Shown here piece by piece: positions 1 to 4,860 of a DNA stretch of 5,995 nt (its first letter is position 1; every line of letters starts with the position of its first letter). Under the pieces are notes generated by a model, which made no database searches, was not told where the DNA came from, and saw only the letters and a list, made by a program, of their open reading frames with translations. The DNA is taken from positions 1 to 5,995 of the forward strand of contig JAIRML010000183.1 in NCBI GenBank assembly GCA_031258665.1, read 5' to 3'. This stretch comes from Oscillospiraceae bacterium. GTDB lineage: Bacteria > Bacillota > Clostridia > Oscillospirales > UBA929. The position numbers and the translations under genes were made by a program.

Positions 1-264
1 CTGCGCGTTGTGAGCTTTGCGGACAACGACCTGCTGCGAAAAGACCGGGACAGCCTGATGTTCAACCTGGAACCGGAAACCAACCCGCCGGTTCCCTCCG
101 GCGCGGAGGTGCGTCAGGGCACCCTGGAGGGCGCCAACGTGGACACGGCCCGGGAACTGGTCGACATGATCCAGGTCTATCGACACTATGAGCTGAACCA
201 GCGGGTTTTGCGCATGGTGGATGAGTCCCTCGGCCGCGCCGTGAACGACATCGCCCGGGTGTAG
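1..264 (+). CDS. flgF: Flagellar basal-body rod protein, FlgF-type, C-terminal part (5' end outside window)
   Basis: The frame is open from base 1, so this is the last 87 residues of a gene that starts upstream; the GTG at 10 is internal. The C-terminus shows the rod/hook signature: RQGTLEGANVD (about residues 37-47 of the fragment), then a helix VDMIQVYRHYELNQRV, ending in DESLGRAVNDIARV. From family knowledge, this C-terminal helix pairs with the N-terminal helix in FlgF/FlgG/FlgE/FlgK proteins, which polymerise in the periplasm or cell-wall space to form the rod. The NQRV...D.SLG.AVN.I ending looks more like FlgF than FlgG, and FlgF before FlgG is a usual order. A FlgG paralogue (FlhO/FlhP type) is the alternative. 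Calling it an axial rod protein is secure; the exact letter is less so. The stop is TAG at 262-264. Confidence 0.8.
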   Translation: MRVVSFADNDLLRKDRDSLMFNLEPETNPPVPSGAEVRQGTLEGANVDTARELVDMIQVYRHYELNQRVLRMVDESLGRAVNDIARV

Positions 265-363
265 TTTTCGGGCGACGCCGCAGCGCCCGGCGCTTCCCCG
301 CGGTGTCTTATTTTGTAATTTTCCCCCGCATTTATACTGTTTGTTTATTTTGGAGCGGCTGTG

Positions 364-379
364 CCCGCCGCGCGGCGGG
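364..379. repeat. 16-bp perfect GC palindrome in the flgG leader
   Basis: CCCGCCGCGCGGCGGG is its own reverse complement and could form a 6-bp stem with a GCGC loop in RNA. It lies about 35 nt before the probable flgG start. A leader hairpin fits the view that this stretch is not coding, although an in-frame GTG at 361 precedes it. Function is unknown, and such palindromes arise easily in very GC-rich DNA. Confidence 0.5.
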
Positions 380-414
380 GTATCAGACTTTTGGAGATTG
401 AGGCGGTGGCGGTT

Positions 415-1191
415 TTGATCCAAACCATGTACAACGGCCTGCACGGGATGCTGTCGCACCAGCAAAATCTGGACAACATCGCGAACAACATCGCGAACAT
501 CAACTCGCACGGGTACAAGCGCAGCCGGACGGAATTCAAAGAGACCCTGTACGCCCGTATGCTCTCCCCCACGGACAACGCCCCCCAGGTCAACCTGCAG
601 CGGGGCGCCGGGGTGATCCCGTCGCAGACGCTTCACAACTTCGAACAGGGCGCGCTGCTCGACACGGAACGCGCCCTGGACTTCGCGCTGGAGGGGCCCG
701 GTTTCTTCGCGGTGGCCACACCCGCCGGCGAGCGGCTCTACACGCGGGACGGCGCCTTCTACCTGACGCCGGAGGCGGACGGCGAATATCTGGTCGACAA
801 GCGGGGGTACTATCTGCTGGACACCGACGGCGCGCGCATCCATGTCTCCGGCGACGCCTCCACCCTCTCGGCGGACGCGCGCGGCGGTCTGTCCCTTCGG
901 GCGGAGGCGGGGGACAGCACCCCCTTCGCGCGCCTTGCCCTCGTCGAGTTCGACAACCCGGGCGGTCTGCTGGCCACCGGGGACGGCTGCTACCGCCCGA
1001 GCGAGAACACAGGCGCGCTCCGGGAGGCAGCCGGCGCCACGCTGCGGCAGGGCGCCCTGGAGGCCTCCAATGTCGACTACGCGGAGGAGATGGCTCGGCT
1101 CATCCGGGCGCAGCGCGCCTACCAGCTCTCCTCCCGTTGCGTAACCACCGCCGATCAGATGTCCCAGATCTGCAACAGCATCCGGTCGTAG
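415..1191 (+). CDS. flgG: Flagellar basal-body rod protein FlgG
   Basis: This gene encodes an extracytoplasmic rod subunit of the flagellar basal body, exported by the flagellar type III system. From TTG 415 the product is 258 residues, normal for FlgG. Residues 5-35 carry the N-terminal rod motif (MYNGLHGM, then LDNIANNIANINSHGYK). The middle has the SAF-like stretch with FEQGALLDTERALDFALEGPGFFAV and YTRDGAF. The last 45 residues hold the C-terminal motif (ALEASNVDYAEEMARLI, AQRAYQ, TADQM). The start was chosen because MIQTMYNG aligns with the usual MIRALYTA-type beginning of FlgG, with GAGG at 400-403 eleven bases upstream. GTG 406, with GGAG at 393-396 nine bases upstream, is a close alternative that adds three residues. 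GTG 361 would add an 18-residue tail foreign to the family. The gene follows flgF by 150 nt. A FlhP-type paralogue is the same thing under another name. Confidence 0.92.
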   Translation: MIQTMYNGLHGMLSHQQNLDNIANNIANINSHGYKRSRTEFKETLYARMLSPTDNAPQVNLQRGAGVIPSQTLHNFEQGALLDTERALDFALEGPGFFAVATPAGERLYTRDGAFYLTPEADGEYLVDKRGYYLLDTDGARIHVSGDASTLSADARGGLSLRAEAGDSTPFARLALVEFDNPGGLLATGDGCYRPSENTGALREAAGATLRQGALEASNVDYAEEMARLIRAQRAYQLSSRCVTTADQMSQICNSIRS

Positions 1192-1198
1192 CGCGCCC

Positions 1199-1214
1199 GG
1201 CGCCGGCCGGCGCC
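1199..1214. repeat. 16-bp perfect GC palindrome just after flgG
   Basis: GGCGCCGGCCGGCGCC begins 7 nt after the flgG stop and can fold into a 6-bp stem with a 4-nt GGCC loop. The nearest T run (1230-1234) is 15 nt away, so it does not look like a classical intrinsic terminator. It could still be an mRNA 3'-end-protecting hairpin. Confidence 0.45.
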
Positions 1215-1303
1215 CCAAGTCTTCTCGGCTTTTTGCCCGAAATCTGCACGCCGCCCGAGGGCCAATTTCTCCCACGCTTCCCCTGGCTTTTCTCCGCGCG
1301 GCG

Positions 1304-1312
1304 TGATATAAT
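1304..1312 (+). promoter_or_regulatory. Extended -10 promoter element (TGATATAAT) upstream of the yvyF-like gene
   Basis: TG-N-TATAAT is a perfect extended -10 for the housekeeping sigma factor. No good -35 is seen: 1283-1288 (CTGGCT) is the nearest candidate. It lies in an otherwise GC-rich intergenic stretch. The expected start of transcription, about 7 nt downstream (near 1319-1321), is only 6-8 nt before the ATG at 1327. That would leave the GGGGAG ribosome binding site (1313-1318) outside the transcript. The element may give a near-leaderless mRNA, or the gene may be translated mainly from read-through RNA. Confidence 0.55.
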
Positions 1313-1326
1313 GGGGAGACACTTTG

Positions 1327-1788
1327 ATGGATATCCGTCAGTGCCGGCGATGCCGGAAGCTTTTCAACTATGTCGGCCACTTCAACTGCTCCGCCTGTGT
1401 GCATGAGCTGGACGACATCTTTACAAAGGTGCGCAACTACCTGTACGATCATCCGCAGGCGGACATGGCGTCCCTCTGCGAGGCCAGCGGGGCGGAAGAA
1501 GAAGACGTCCTGGGTTGGCTGCGGGAGGGGCGGCTGGTTTTGGGCGGCGACGCCGAGGCGATGCTCGTCTGCGAAAACTGCCGCAAACCCATCAAAACCG
1601 GTCGTTACTGCGACACATGCGCCGCCGCGGTGCGCGCGCAACTTGCGGAGACGGCGGAAAATCTGGGCGGAAAGACTCGGCCGGAGGAGAAGACGGCCGG
1701 GCGCCCGGAGTATGCCGCCGACCGGCCGGCGTCAGGCCAGGGTGTCTGGTCGCGCAAGTTCCTCGACATCCGCGGTGGGAACAAATAG
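1327..1788 (+). CDS. yvyF: YvyF-like flagellar operon protein (TIGR03826 type), zinc-ribbon/HTH-like
   Basis: The product has 153 residues. Near the N-terminus are two CxxC pairs, C6-C9 and C21-C24, spaced like a zinc ribbon. A helical segment at about 45-70 (MASLCEASGAEEEDVLGWLREGRL) resembles a helix-turn-helix and recalls the same region of B. subtilis YvyF. Two more CxxC pairs follow, C82-C85 and C95-C98. The tail after about 105 is charged and rich in E, R, G and A, and is probably disordered. The ATG at 1327 follows GGGGAG (1313-1318) by 8 nt; a TTG at 1324 is directly adjacent but less likely. A gene of this type directly before flgM is conserved in Bacillus and Clostridia, which supports the call. 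In the Bacillus family the molecular function is poorly known, and a regulatory role in flagellar gene expression is usually assumed. No membrane segment or signal peptide is seen, so it is probably cytoplasmic. Confidence 0.85.
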   Translation: MDIRQCRRCRKLFNYVGHFNCSACVHELDDIFTKVRNYLYDHPQADMASLCEASGAEEEDVLGWLREGRLVLGGDAEAMLVCENCRKPIKTGRYCDTCAAAVRAQLAETAENLGGKTRPEEKTAGRPEYAADRPASGQGVWSRKFLDIRGGNK

Positions 1789-1869
1789 GCAGCCATCGCT
1801 GATGATTCGGCTATTGGGAACGACGATCGTCAGAAACAGGAAAAGTTGTCCAAAAATTCAGCCCTAAGA

Positions 1870-1894
1870 TTGACGCTTTCGCTCAACCCTTTTT
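1870..1894 (+). terminator. Weak possible intrinsic terminator between the yvyF-like gene and flgM
   Basis: TTGA and GC (1870-1876, with one bulged C) can pair with GC and TCAA (1881-1886) around a short loop. This is followed by CCC and five Ts (1890-1894). The stem is only 6 bp, so termination would be weak at best. Confidence 0.25.
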
Positions 1895-1907
1895 GTGTGT
1901 TTTGACT

Positions 1908-1934
1908 TCAGTTTTCGCAAAGACCTTTCGATAT
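1908..1934 (+). promoter_or_regulatory. Possible sigma-28 (SigD/FliA-type) promoter for flgM
   Basis: TCGATAT at 1928-1934 matches six of seven bases of the Gram-positive flagellar -10 box CCGATAT. The -35 position 15 nt before the full GCCGATAT-like box reads TCAG (1908-1911), a poor match (two of four) to TAAA. The site is about 70 nt before the flgM ribosome binding site. FlgM under sigma-28 control is common, so context helps. The housekeeping -35-like TTGACT at 1902-1907 has no -10 at the right distance. Confidence 0.35.
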
Positions 1935-1995
1935 AGCATGTAGAAGAGAAGAAGCGCACCCCAAGCCCCACGAAGAAGAGGCCACACATCGCAAG

Positions 1996-2001
1996 AGGAG
2001 G
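1996..2001 (+). promoter_or_regulatory. Shine-Dalgarno site of flgM (AGGAGG)
   Basis: A consensus AGGAGG lies 4 nt before ATG 2006 and 10 nt before ATG 2012. Four is too short for efficient initiation and ten is acceptable, which helps choose the second ATG for flgM. Confidence 0.8.
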
Positions 2002-2011
2002 AAGAATGCAA

Positions 2012-2290
2012 ATGAAGATCGCATCGGTACCCCTGTCTGCCCAGGTGAATGCTTATGGGAAGGCGGGACGTGATGTTTCTGCGCCGCGCGCCCGTTCCCA
2101 GGCGCCGGACATGGTGGAGATTTCTCGGAACGCGCGCCCGCTCGGCGAATTTCTGCGCGCCGCCCAGAGCGCGCCGGATGTCCGCATGGAAAAAGTGACG
2201 GTGCTCCGGCAGCAGATCGAGGCCGGCACATACCGCGTGGAAGGCCGCGCGGTGGCCGAAAAACTGTTGGTCCATACAGCGAGCCTCTGA
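2012..2290 (+). CDS. flgM: Anti-sigma-28 factor FlgM
   Basis: FlgM binds and silences the flagellar sigma factor (SigD/FliA) until it is exported through the completed hook. The product from ATG 2012 is 92 residues, close to the 88 of B. subtilis FlgM. The first half (1-32) is low in hydrophobic residues and probably disordered, as expected for an export substrate. Next comes DMVEISRNARPLGEF (33-47), the family's D.VEIS..A motif. The conserved C-terminal sigma-binding part is VRMEKVTVLRQQIEAGTYRV (57-76), ending in VAEKLL. ATG 2012 gives the typical MKI start and better spacing from AGGAGG; ATG 2006 (two extra residues, MQ) is the alternative. It sits between a yvyF-like gene and flgN as in Bacillus and Clostridia, but is cut off from flgN by a strong terminator. 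Confidence 0.93.
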   Translation: MKIASVPLSAQVNAYGKAGRDVSAPRARSQAPDMVEISRNARPLGEFLRAAQSAPDVRMEKVTVLRQQIEAGTYRVEGRAVAEKLLVHTASL

Positions 2291-2296
2291 GGCCGT

Positions 2297-2328
2297 GCCG
2301 CAGGGGGCAGTATGCTGTGCCCTGCGGC
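2297..2328 (+). repeat. Hairpin directly after flgM
   Basis: GCCGCAGGG (2297-2305) is the exact reverse complement of CCCTGCGGC (2320-2328), giving a 9-bp stem with a 14-nt loop. It starts 6 nt after the flgM stop. No T run follows, so it is not itself an intrinsic terminator. It precedes the much stronger terminator hairpin by 12 nt, and the pair may protect or define the flgM mRNA 3' end. Confidence 0.6.
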
Positions 2329-2340
2329 GTTGCCCGAAGA

Positions 2341-2396
2341 CGCACCGCCCCCGCCGGGTGTCCGACCGCTCCCGGCGGGGGCGGTGTGTTTTGTTT
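2341..2396 (+). terminator. Strong rho-independent terminator between flgM and flgN
   Basis: CACCGCCCCCGCCGGG (2343-2358) is the exact reverse complement of 2371-2386. Two further outer pairs (one G-U) extend the stem to 18 bp around a 12-nt loop. TTTTGTTT follows at 2389-2396. This is a textbook intrinsic terminator for + strand transcription. It should end the transcript carrying flgM, and implies that flgN-flgK-flgL has its own promoter or depends on read-through. Confidence 0.88.
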
Positions 2397-2621
2397 CATC
2401 CGCCGACAAAATCCCCCGGCCAACCGTCCGGCGCGTACCCCGCGGCGTCGCCTGTATTTTTCGCTCAATGGAAGTGCCTGATGTTACGATATACTTTATA
2501 TAGGCATGATTCCACTGCAAAAAAGCTAAGGAACGGATTGGATACTGAGTATAAAAGCCCTCGTTCATTATATTTTTGCAGTAAAATCAGACATAGATCA
2601 TATCAGGGTGGGGGCGGGACA
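2397..2621 (+). promoter_or_regulatory. AT-rich leader before flgN with a possible sigma-28-type promoter (2465-2492)
   Basis: Together with the terminator this fills the 331-nt gap between flgM and flgN, and no gene is seen in it. ACGATAT at 2486-2492 matches six of seven bases of CCGATAT. TCAA at 2465-2468 stands roughly where the TAAA -35 would be (about 16 nt before a full GCCGATAT). The overlapping TATACT (2490-2495) could instead serve as a housekeeping -10, but lacks a clear -35. Further AT-rich stretches (TATAAA 2550-2555; TTATAT 2568-2573) have no well-spaced partner. A promoter here is expected because of the upstream terminator; its exact position is uncertain. Confidence 0.4.
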
Positions 2622-3125
2622 ATGCAGACACTGCTTGATGCTTTTTGCGCGGTGCTCACCGCCGAACGCGATGTGCACAGGGAACTTCTGCGTCTCTCGG
2701 AGGCCAAAAAGGGCGCCATCACCGAAAACAACATCTCCGACCTCGATGGCATCGTCAAACAGGAACAGACACTGCTGACCCGGTTGAACGAGTGGGAGCG
2801 AAAGCGCAGGGACTGCGTGAACGCGCTGGCCGCCCGGCTTGGGCAACCCGCCGCAGACATTGTATTGCAGGACTTTTTAAATGTGAGCGACGTGCGCCAC
2901 GCGGAGCAGCTGAACACCCTCTACACCGAGCTCACCGACCTGCTCGACCGCCAGGTGCGTTTGAATGAGGTCAACCGAAGACTGATCGAATCCCGTTTGG
3001 AATACATCCAATATACGCTGGACGCCGTATCGGACCGGCAGAGCCCCTCTCGTCTCTACGGCGGGAACGGCGCCGATGCGCCGGCGCCGACGCGGAAAAA
3101 CACCATCATCGACCAAAAGGTGTGA
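2622..3125 (+). CDS. flgN: Flagellar export chaperone FlgN
   Basis: FlgN binds FlgK and FlgL in the cytoplasm and delivers them to the flagellar type III export gate. The product is 167 residues (B. subtilis FlgN is about 160). It is almost entirely helical and charged. A first long helix runs over about 1-55 (LLDAFCAVLTAERDVHRELLRLSEAK, then the EQTLL region), a second helical part lies around 75-115, and a third follows (NEVNRRLIESRLEYIQYTLDA, about 110-130). After that comes a polar, disordered tail rich in P, A and G. ATG 2622 is preceded by a G-rich stretch (2605-2618) rather than a consensus AGGAGG. The open frame extends upstream to 2295, but that part crosses the terminator and is not coding. 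The stop is 6 nt before flgK, and position plus partner genes strongly support the call even though FlgN sequences vary widely. Confidence 0.9.
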   Translation: MQTLLDAFCAVLTAERDVHRELLRLSEAKKGAITENNISDLDGIVKQEQTLLTRLNEWERKRRDCVNALAARLGQPAADIVLQDFLNVSDVRHAEQLNTLYTELTDLLDRQVRLNEVNRRLIESRLEYIQYTLDAVSDRQSPSRLYGGNGADAPAPTRKNTIIDQKV

Positions 3126-3131
3126 ACAAAC

Positions 3132-4676
3132 ATGCGTTCTACTTTTGCGGGCCTGGACATTGCCAACCGCGGGTTGTTTGTGGCCCAGCGGCAGATCGAC
3201 CTGGCCGGCCACAACATTGCCAACGCCAACACGGAGGGTTACACCCGCCAGCGCTTTGTCACCGCCGCGGTGCCGCCGCCGGGGATGAACACCCTGTGGC
3301 TGCCCATCGACAAGGGCCGGACAGGCGGCGGCGTGGTCACGCTGACCGTGGACCAGATCCGCGACCGTTTTCTCGACAAACAGGTGCGCCACGAACTCAC
3401 CCGCACCAACTACTGGGAGGAGCGGAGCGCCGCCCTCTCCTACATTGAGGACATCTTCAACGACCTGGACACCACCGGCCTCAACACCGTCATGCGCGAT
3501 TTCTTCAACAGCTTGCAGGAGCTCTCCAAAAACACGACGGACAGCGCGGTGCGCGCCGAGGTGGTGGAGAAGGCCAAGTCTATGACGGACATGTTCCACG
3601 CGTACTACAGCAAGTTTACCGACCAGATGTACCAGCAGGACGAGATGGTCGTGGCCCAGGGCAAACATGTCAGCGACCTGGGCCGGCAGATTGCCGACCT
3701 GAACCAGGCCATCTTCAAATATGAGCTGACCGGCAACAATGCCAACGACCTGCGCGACAAGCGCAACCTGCTGCTCGACGAGTTGGCCGGCCTCGCGGAC
3801 ATCTCCTACCAAGAGGTGGGCTCCGGCAAGACGGACATCAACGGAATGGAACTGACCACGCTCGTGGTCCGGATCGGCGGGGCGGACTTCATCGACCACA
3901 GCAGCTTCCGGGAGATCACCGCCGCGCAGACCGCCGTGAACGACATCGTCAGCGGCTCCGTCTCGCTCCCCCTGCTCCACGAGCTGCAATTCGCCGACGA
4001 CGGCAGCCCCGTGCCGGTCTCGGGCGGCGCCATACGCTCCTACCTCGACCTGCGCGACGGCAACTCGGTGAGCACGCAGGGCCTGCCCTATTTGAAGGCG
4101 CGGCTCGACACGCTCGTGAGTTCGCTCGTCACGGAATTCAACGCGATCCACGAGACCGGCTACACCCTGCCCTACACCGACGGGAGCGGGGTTGTCCAAC
4201 CCAGCCGGACGGGCGTCCCGCTCTTTGACCCGGCGGGGCTGACGATCGACACATGTTCACTGTCCGCCGACGTCTTGGCGAGCGCCCACAACGTGGTGGC
4301 CTCGGACGAGCCCGTCCAGATGGACACGAGCGGCCACTACGAGACGGGCAACAACCGGACAGTGCTGGACCGGCTCATCAAACTGGCGCAACGCAGCGAC
4401 ATCCCAGCGGTGGGCAGCTTTGAGAACTTTTACAACACCTTTATCACCGAATTGGCCTCAGAGGTGGCTCACGCCAACAAGATGACCGAGCAGGAGTACG
4501 CCCTGCTCGACGGACTCACGGCCCAACGGACCTCTGTGTCGGGCGTATCCCTCGACGAAGAGATAACGGATCTGTTGCGTTTCCAGCACGCCTACAACGC
4601 CGCCGCCCGCGTGATCACCGCGATGGACGAGGCCCTCGATGTGCTGATCAACCGCACCGGCCGCGTCGGCCTGTAA
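3132..4676 (+). CDS. flgK: Flagellar hook-associated protein 1 (FlgK)
   Basis: FlgK is the first hook-filament junction protein, forming a ring on the finished hook on which FlgL and then flagellin assemble. The product is 514 residues, normal for Gram-positive FlgK (about 507 in B. subtilis). Residues 1-40 carry the rod/hook N-terminal motif (FAGLDIANRGLFVAQRQIDL, HNIANANTEGYTRQR). A long helical region follows (about 90-210). The central part has GGAIRSYLDLRD, LDTLVSSLVTEFNAIHETGY and a FlgK-type PLFDP. The C-terminus from about 470 is the classic SGVSLDEEITDLLRFQHAYN, AARVITAMDEALDVLINRTG signature. ATG 3132 is 11 nt after AAAAGG (3115-3120), which overlaps the end of flgN, so the two are probably translationally coupled. 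No frameshift or missing key motif is seen. An antisense open frame of 440 codons over this gene is a GC-rich shadow. Confidence 0.97.
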   Translation: MRSTFAGLDIANRGLFVAQRQIDLAGHNIANANTEGYTRQRFVTAAVPPPGMNTLWLPIDKGRTGGGVVTLTVDQIRDRFLDKQVRHELTRTNYWEERSAALSYIEDIFNDLDTTGLNTVMRDFFNSLQELSKNTTDSAVRAEVVEKAKSMTDMFHAYYSKFTDQMYQQDEMVVAQGKHVSDLGRQIADLNQAIFKYELTGNNANDLRDKRNLLLDELAGLADISYQEVGSGKTDINGMELTTLVVRIGGADFIDHSSFREITAAQTAVNDIVSGSVSLPLLHELQFADDGSPVPVSGGAIRSYLDLRDGNSVSTQGLPYLKARLDTLVSSLVTEFNAIHETGYTLPYTDGSGVVQPSRTGVPLFDPAGLTIDTCSLSADVLASAHNVVASDEPVQMDTSGHYETGNNRTVLDRLIKLAQRSDIPAVGSFENFYNTFITELASEVAHANKMTEQEYALLDGLTAQRTSVSGVSLDEEITDLLRFQHAYNAAARVITAMDEALDVLINRTGRVGL

Positions 4677-4677
4677 T

Positions 4678-4750
4678 GTTGGTATCTTATGGCCGCTTCG
4701 CGGCCATAAGATACCAGAGTTTTTGCTTGTGGGTTGCAGGTGCAGCCCAC
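4678..4750 (+). repeat. Two-hairpin intergenic repeat, unit 1 (flgK-flgL spacer)
   Basis: This 73-nt unit begins with GTTGGTA and holds two hairpins. Hairpin 1 pairs 4681-4695 with 4701-4715 exactly, plus T4680-A4716, with a CTTCG turn. Hairpin 2 pairs GTGGGTTGCA (4729-4738) with TGCAGCCCAC (4741-4750), with one G-U pair. The next unit follows with no gap. The first 32 nt match unit 2 at 29 positions. I do not recognise a named repeat family. Confidence 0.85.
4680..4724 (+). terminator. Possible intrinsic terminator after flgK (hairpin 1 of repeat unit 1)
   Basis: A 16-bp perfect stem (4680-4695 with 4701-4716) ends 40 nt after the flgK stop. It is followed by GAG and then five Ts (4720-4724). 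The three-base gap before the T run and the role of this stem as part of a repeat weaken the case. Partial termination, lowering flgL relative to flgK mRNA, is possible. Confidence 0.45.
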
Positions 4751-4822
4751 GTTGGTACCTTATTGCCGCTTCGCGGCAATAAAAAACAAGAATTTGGGTT
4801 GTGGGCTGCGGAGGCAACCCGC
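4751..4822 (+). repeat. Two-hairpin intergenic repeat, unit 2 (flgK-flgL spacer)
   Basis: This tandem copy of 72 nt starts with GTTGGTA; a third GTTGGTA (4823-4829) begins right after it and then breaks off. Hairpin 1 pairs TTATTGCCG (4760-4768) with CGGCAATAA (4774-4782), shorter than in unit 1 because its outer right arm has become an A run. Hairpin 2 pairs GTGGGCTGC (4801-4809) with GCAACCCGC (4814-4822), with one C-A mismatch and one U-G pair and a GGAG loop. The linker AGAATTTGGG (4789-4798) reappears inverted after flgL. Confidence 0.85.
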
Positions 4823-4846
4823 GTTGGTAACTATATGGTGTGAACA

Positions 4847-4852
4847 GGGAGG
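4847..4852 (+). promoter_or_regulatory. Shine-Dalgarno site of flgL (GGGAGG)
   Basis: GGGAGG lies 8 nt before ATG 4861. It is located inside the frame that would begin at GTG 4840, which argues for the ATG and against that upstream start. Confidence 0.8.
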
Positions 4853-4860
4853 CATACAGC

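Noticed and set aside
269..289. Terminator after flgF (CGGGCG pairing with CGCCCG)
   Set aside because: The stem is only 6 bp with a 9-nt loop, and the T-rich stretch begins about 20 nt later. It is not convincing as an intrinsic terminator.
333..338. TATACT as a -10 box for flgG
   Set aside because: No TTGACA-like hexamer lies 16-18 nt upstream and there is no TG extension. It lies in a short AT-rich spacer where such a match is expected by chance.
2303..2352. Attenuator in which GGGGGC (2303-2308) pairs with GCCCCC (2347-2352)
   Set aside because: The alternative helix has 6 bp against an 18-bp perfect terminator stem, and no leader peptide or ligand-binding fold is visible. It could not compete realistically.
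2295..2621. N-terminal extension of flgN to 2295
   Set aside because: This frame runs through the strong terminator stem and AT-rich leader. The flgN family length and helix pattern start at ATG 2622.
2877..4199. 440-codon open frame on the minus strand opposite flgN/flgK
   Set aside because: It mirrors the codon pattern of flgK, has a repetitive V/G/H/R-rich translation with no recognisable domain, and overlaps a clearly recognised gene. It is a GC-rich antisense shadow.
4801..4822. GGA in the loop of unit 2 hairpin 2 as a CsrA binding site for flgL
   Set aside because: The GGA is not kept in the loops of the other copies (GG and GTCT), and the site is upstream of, not over, the flgL ribosome binding site. 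The idea rests only on csrA usually lying near flgL.
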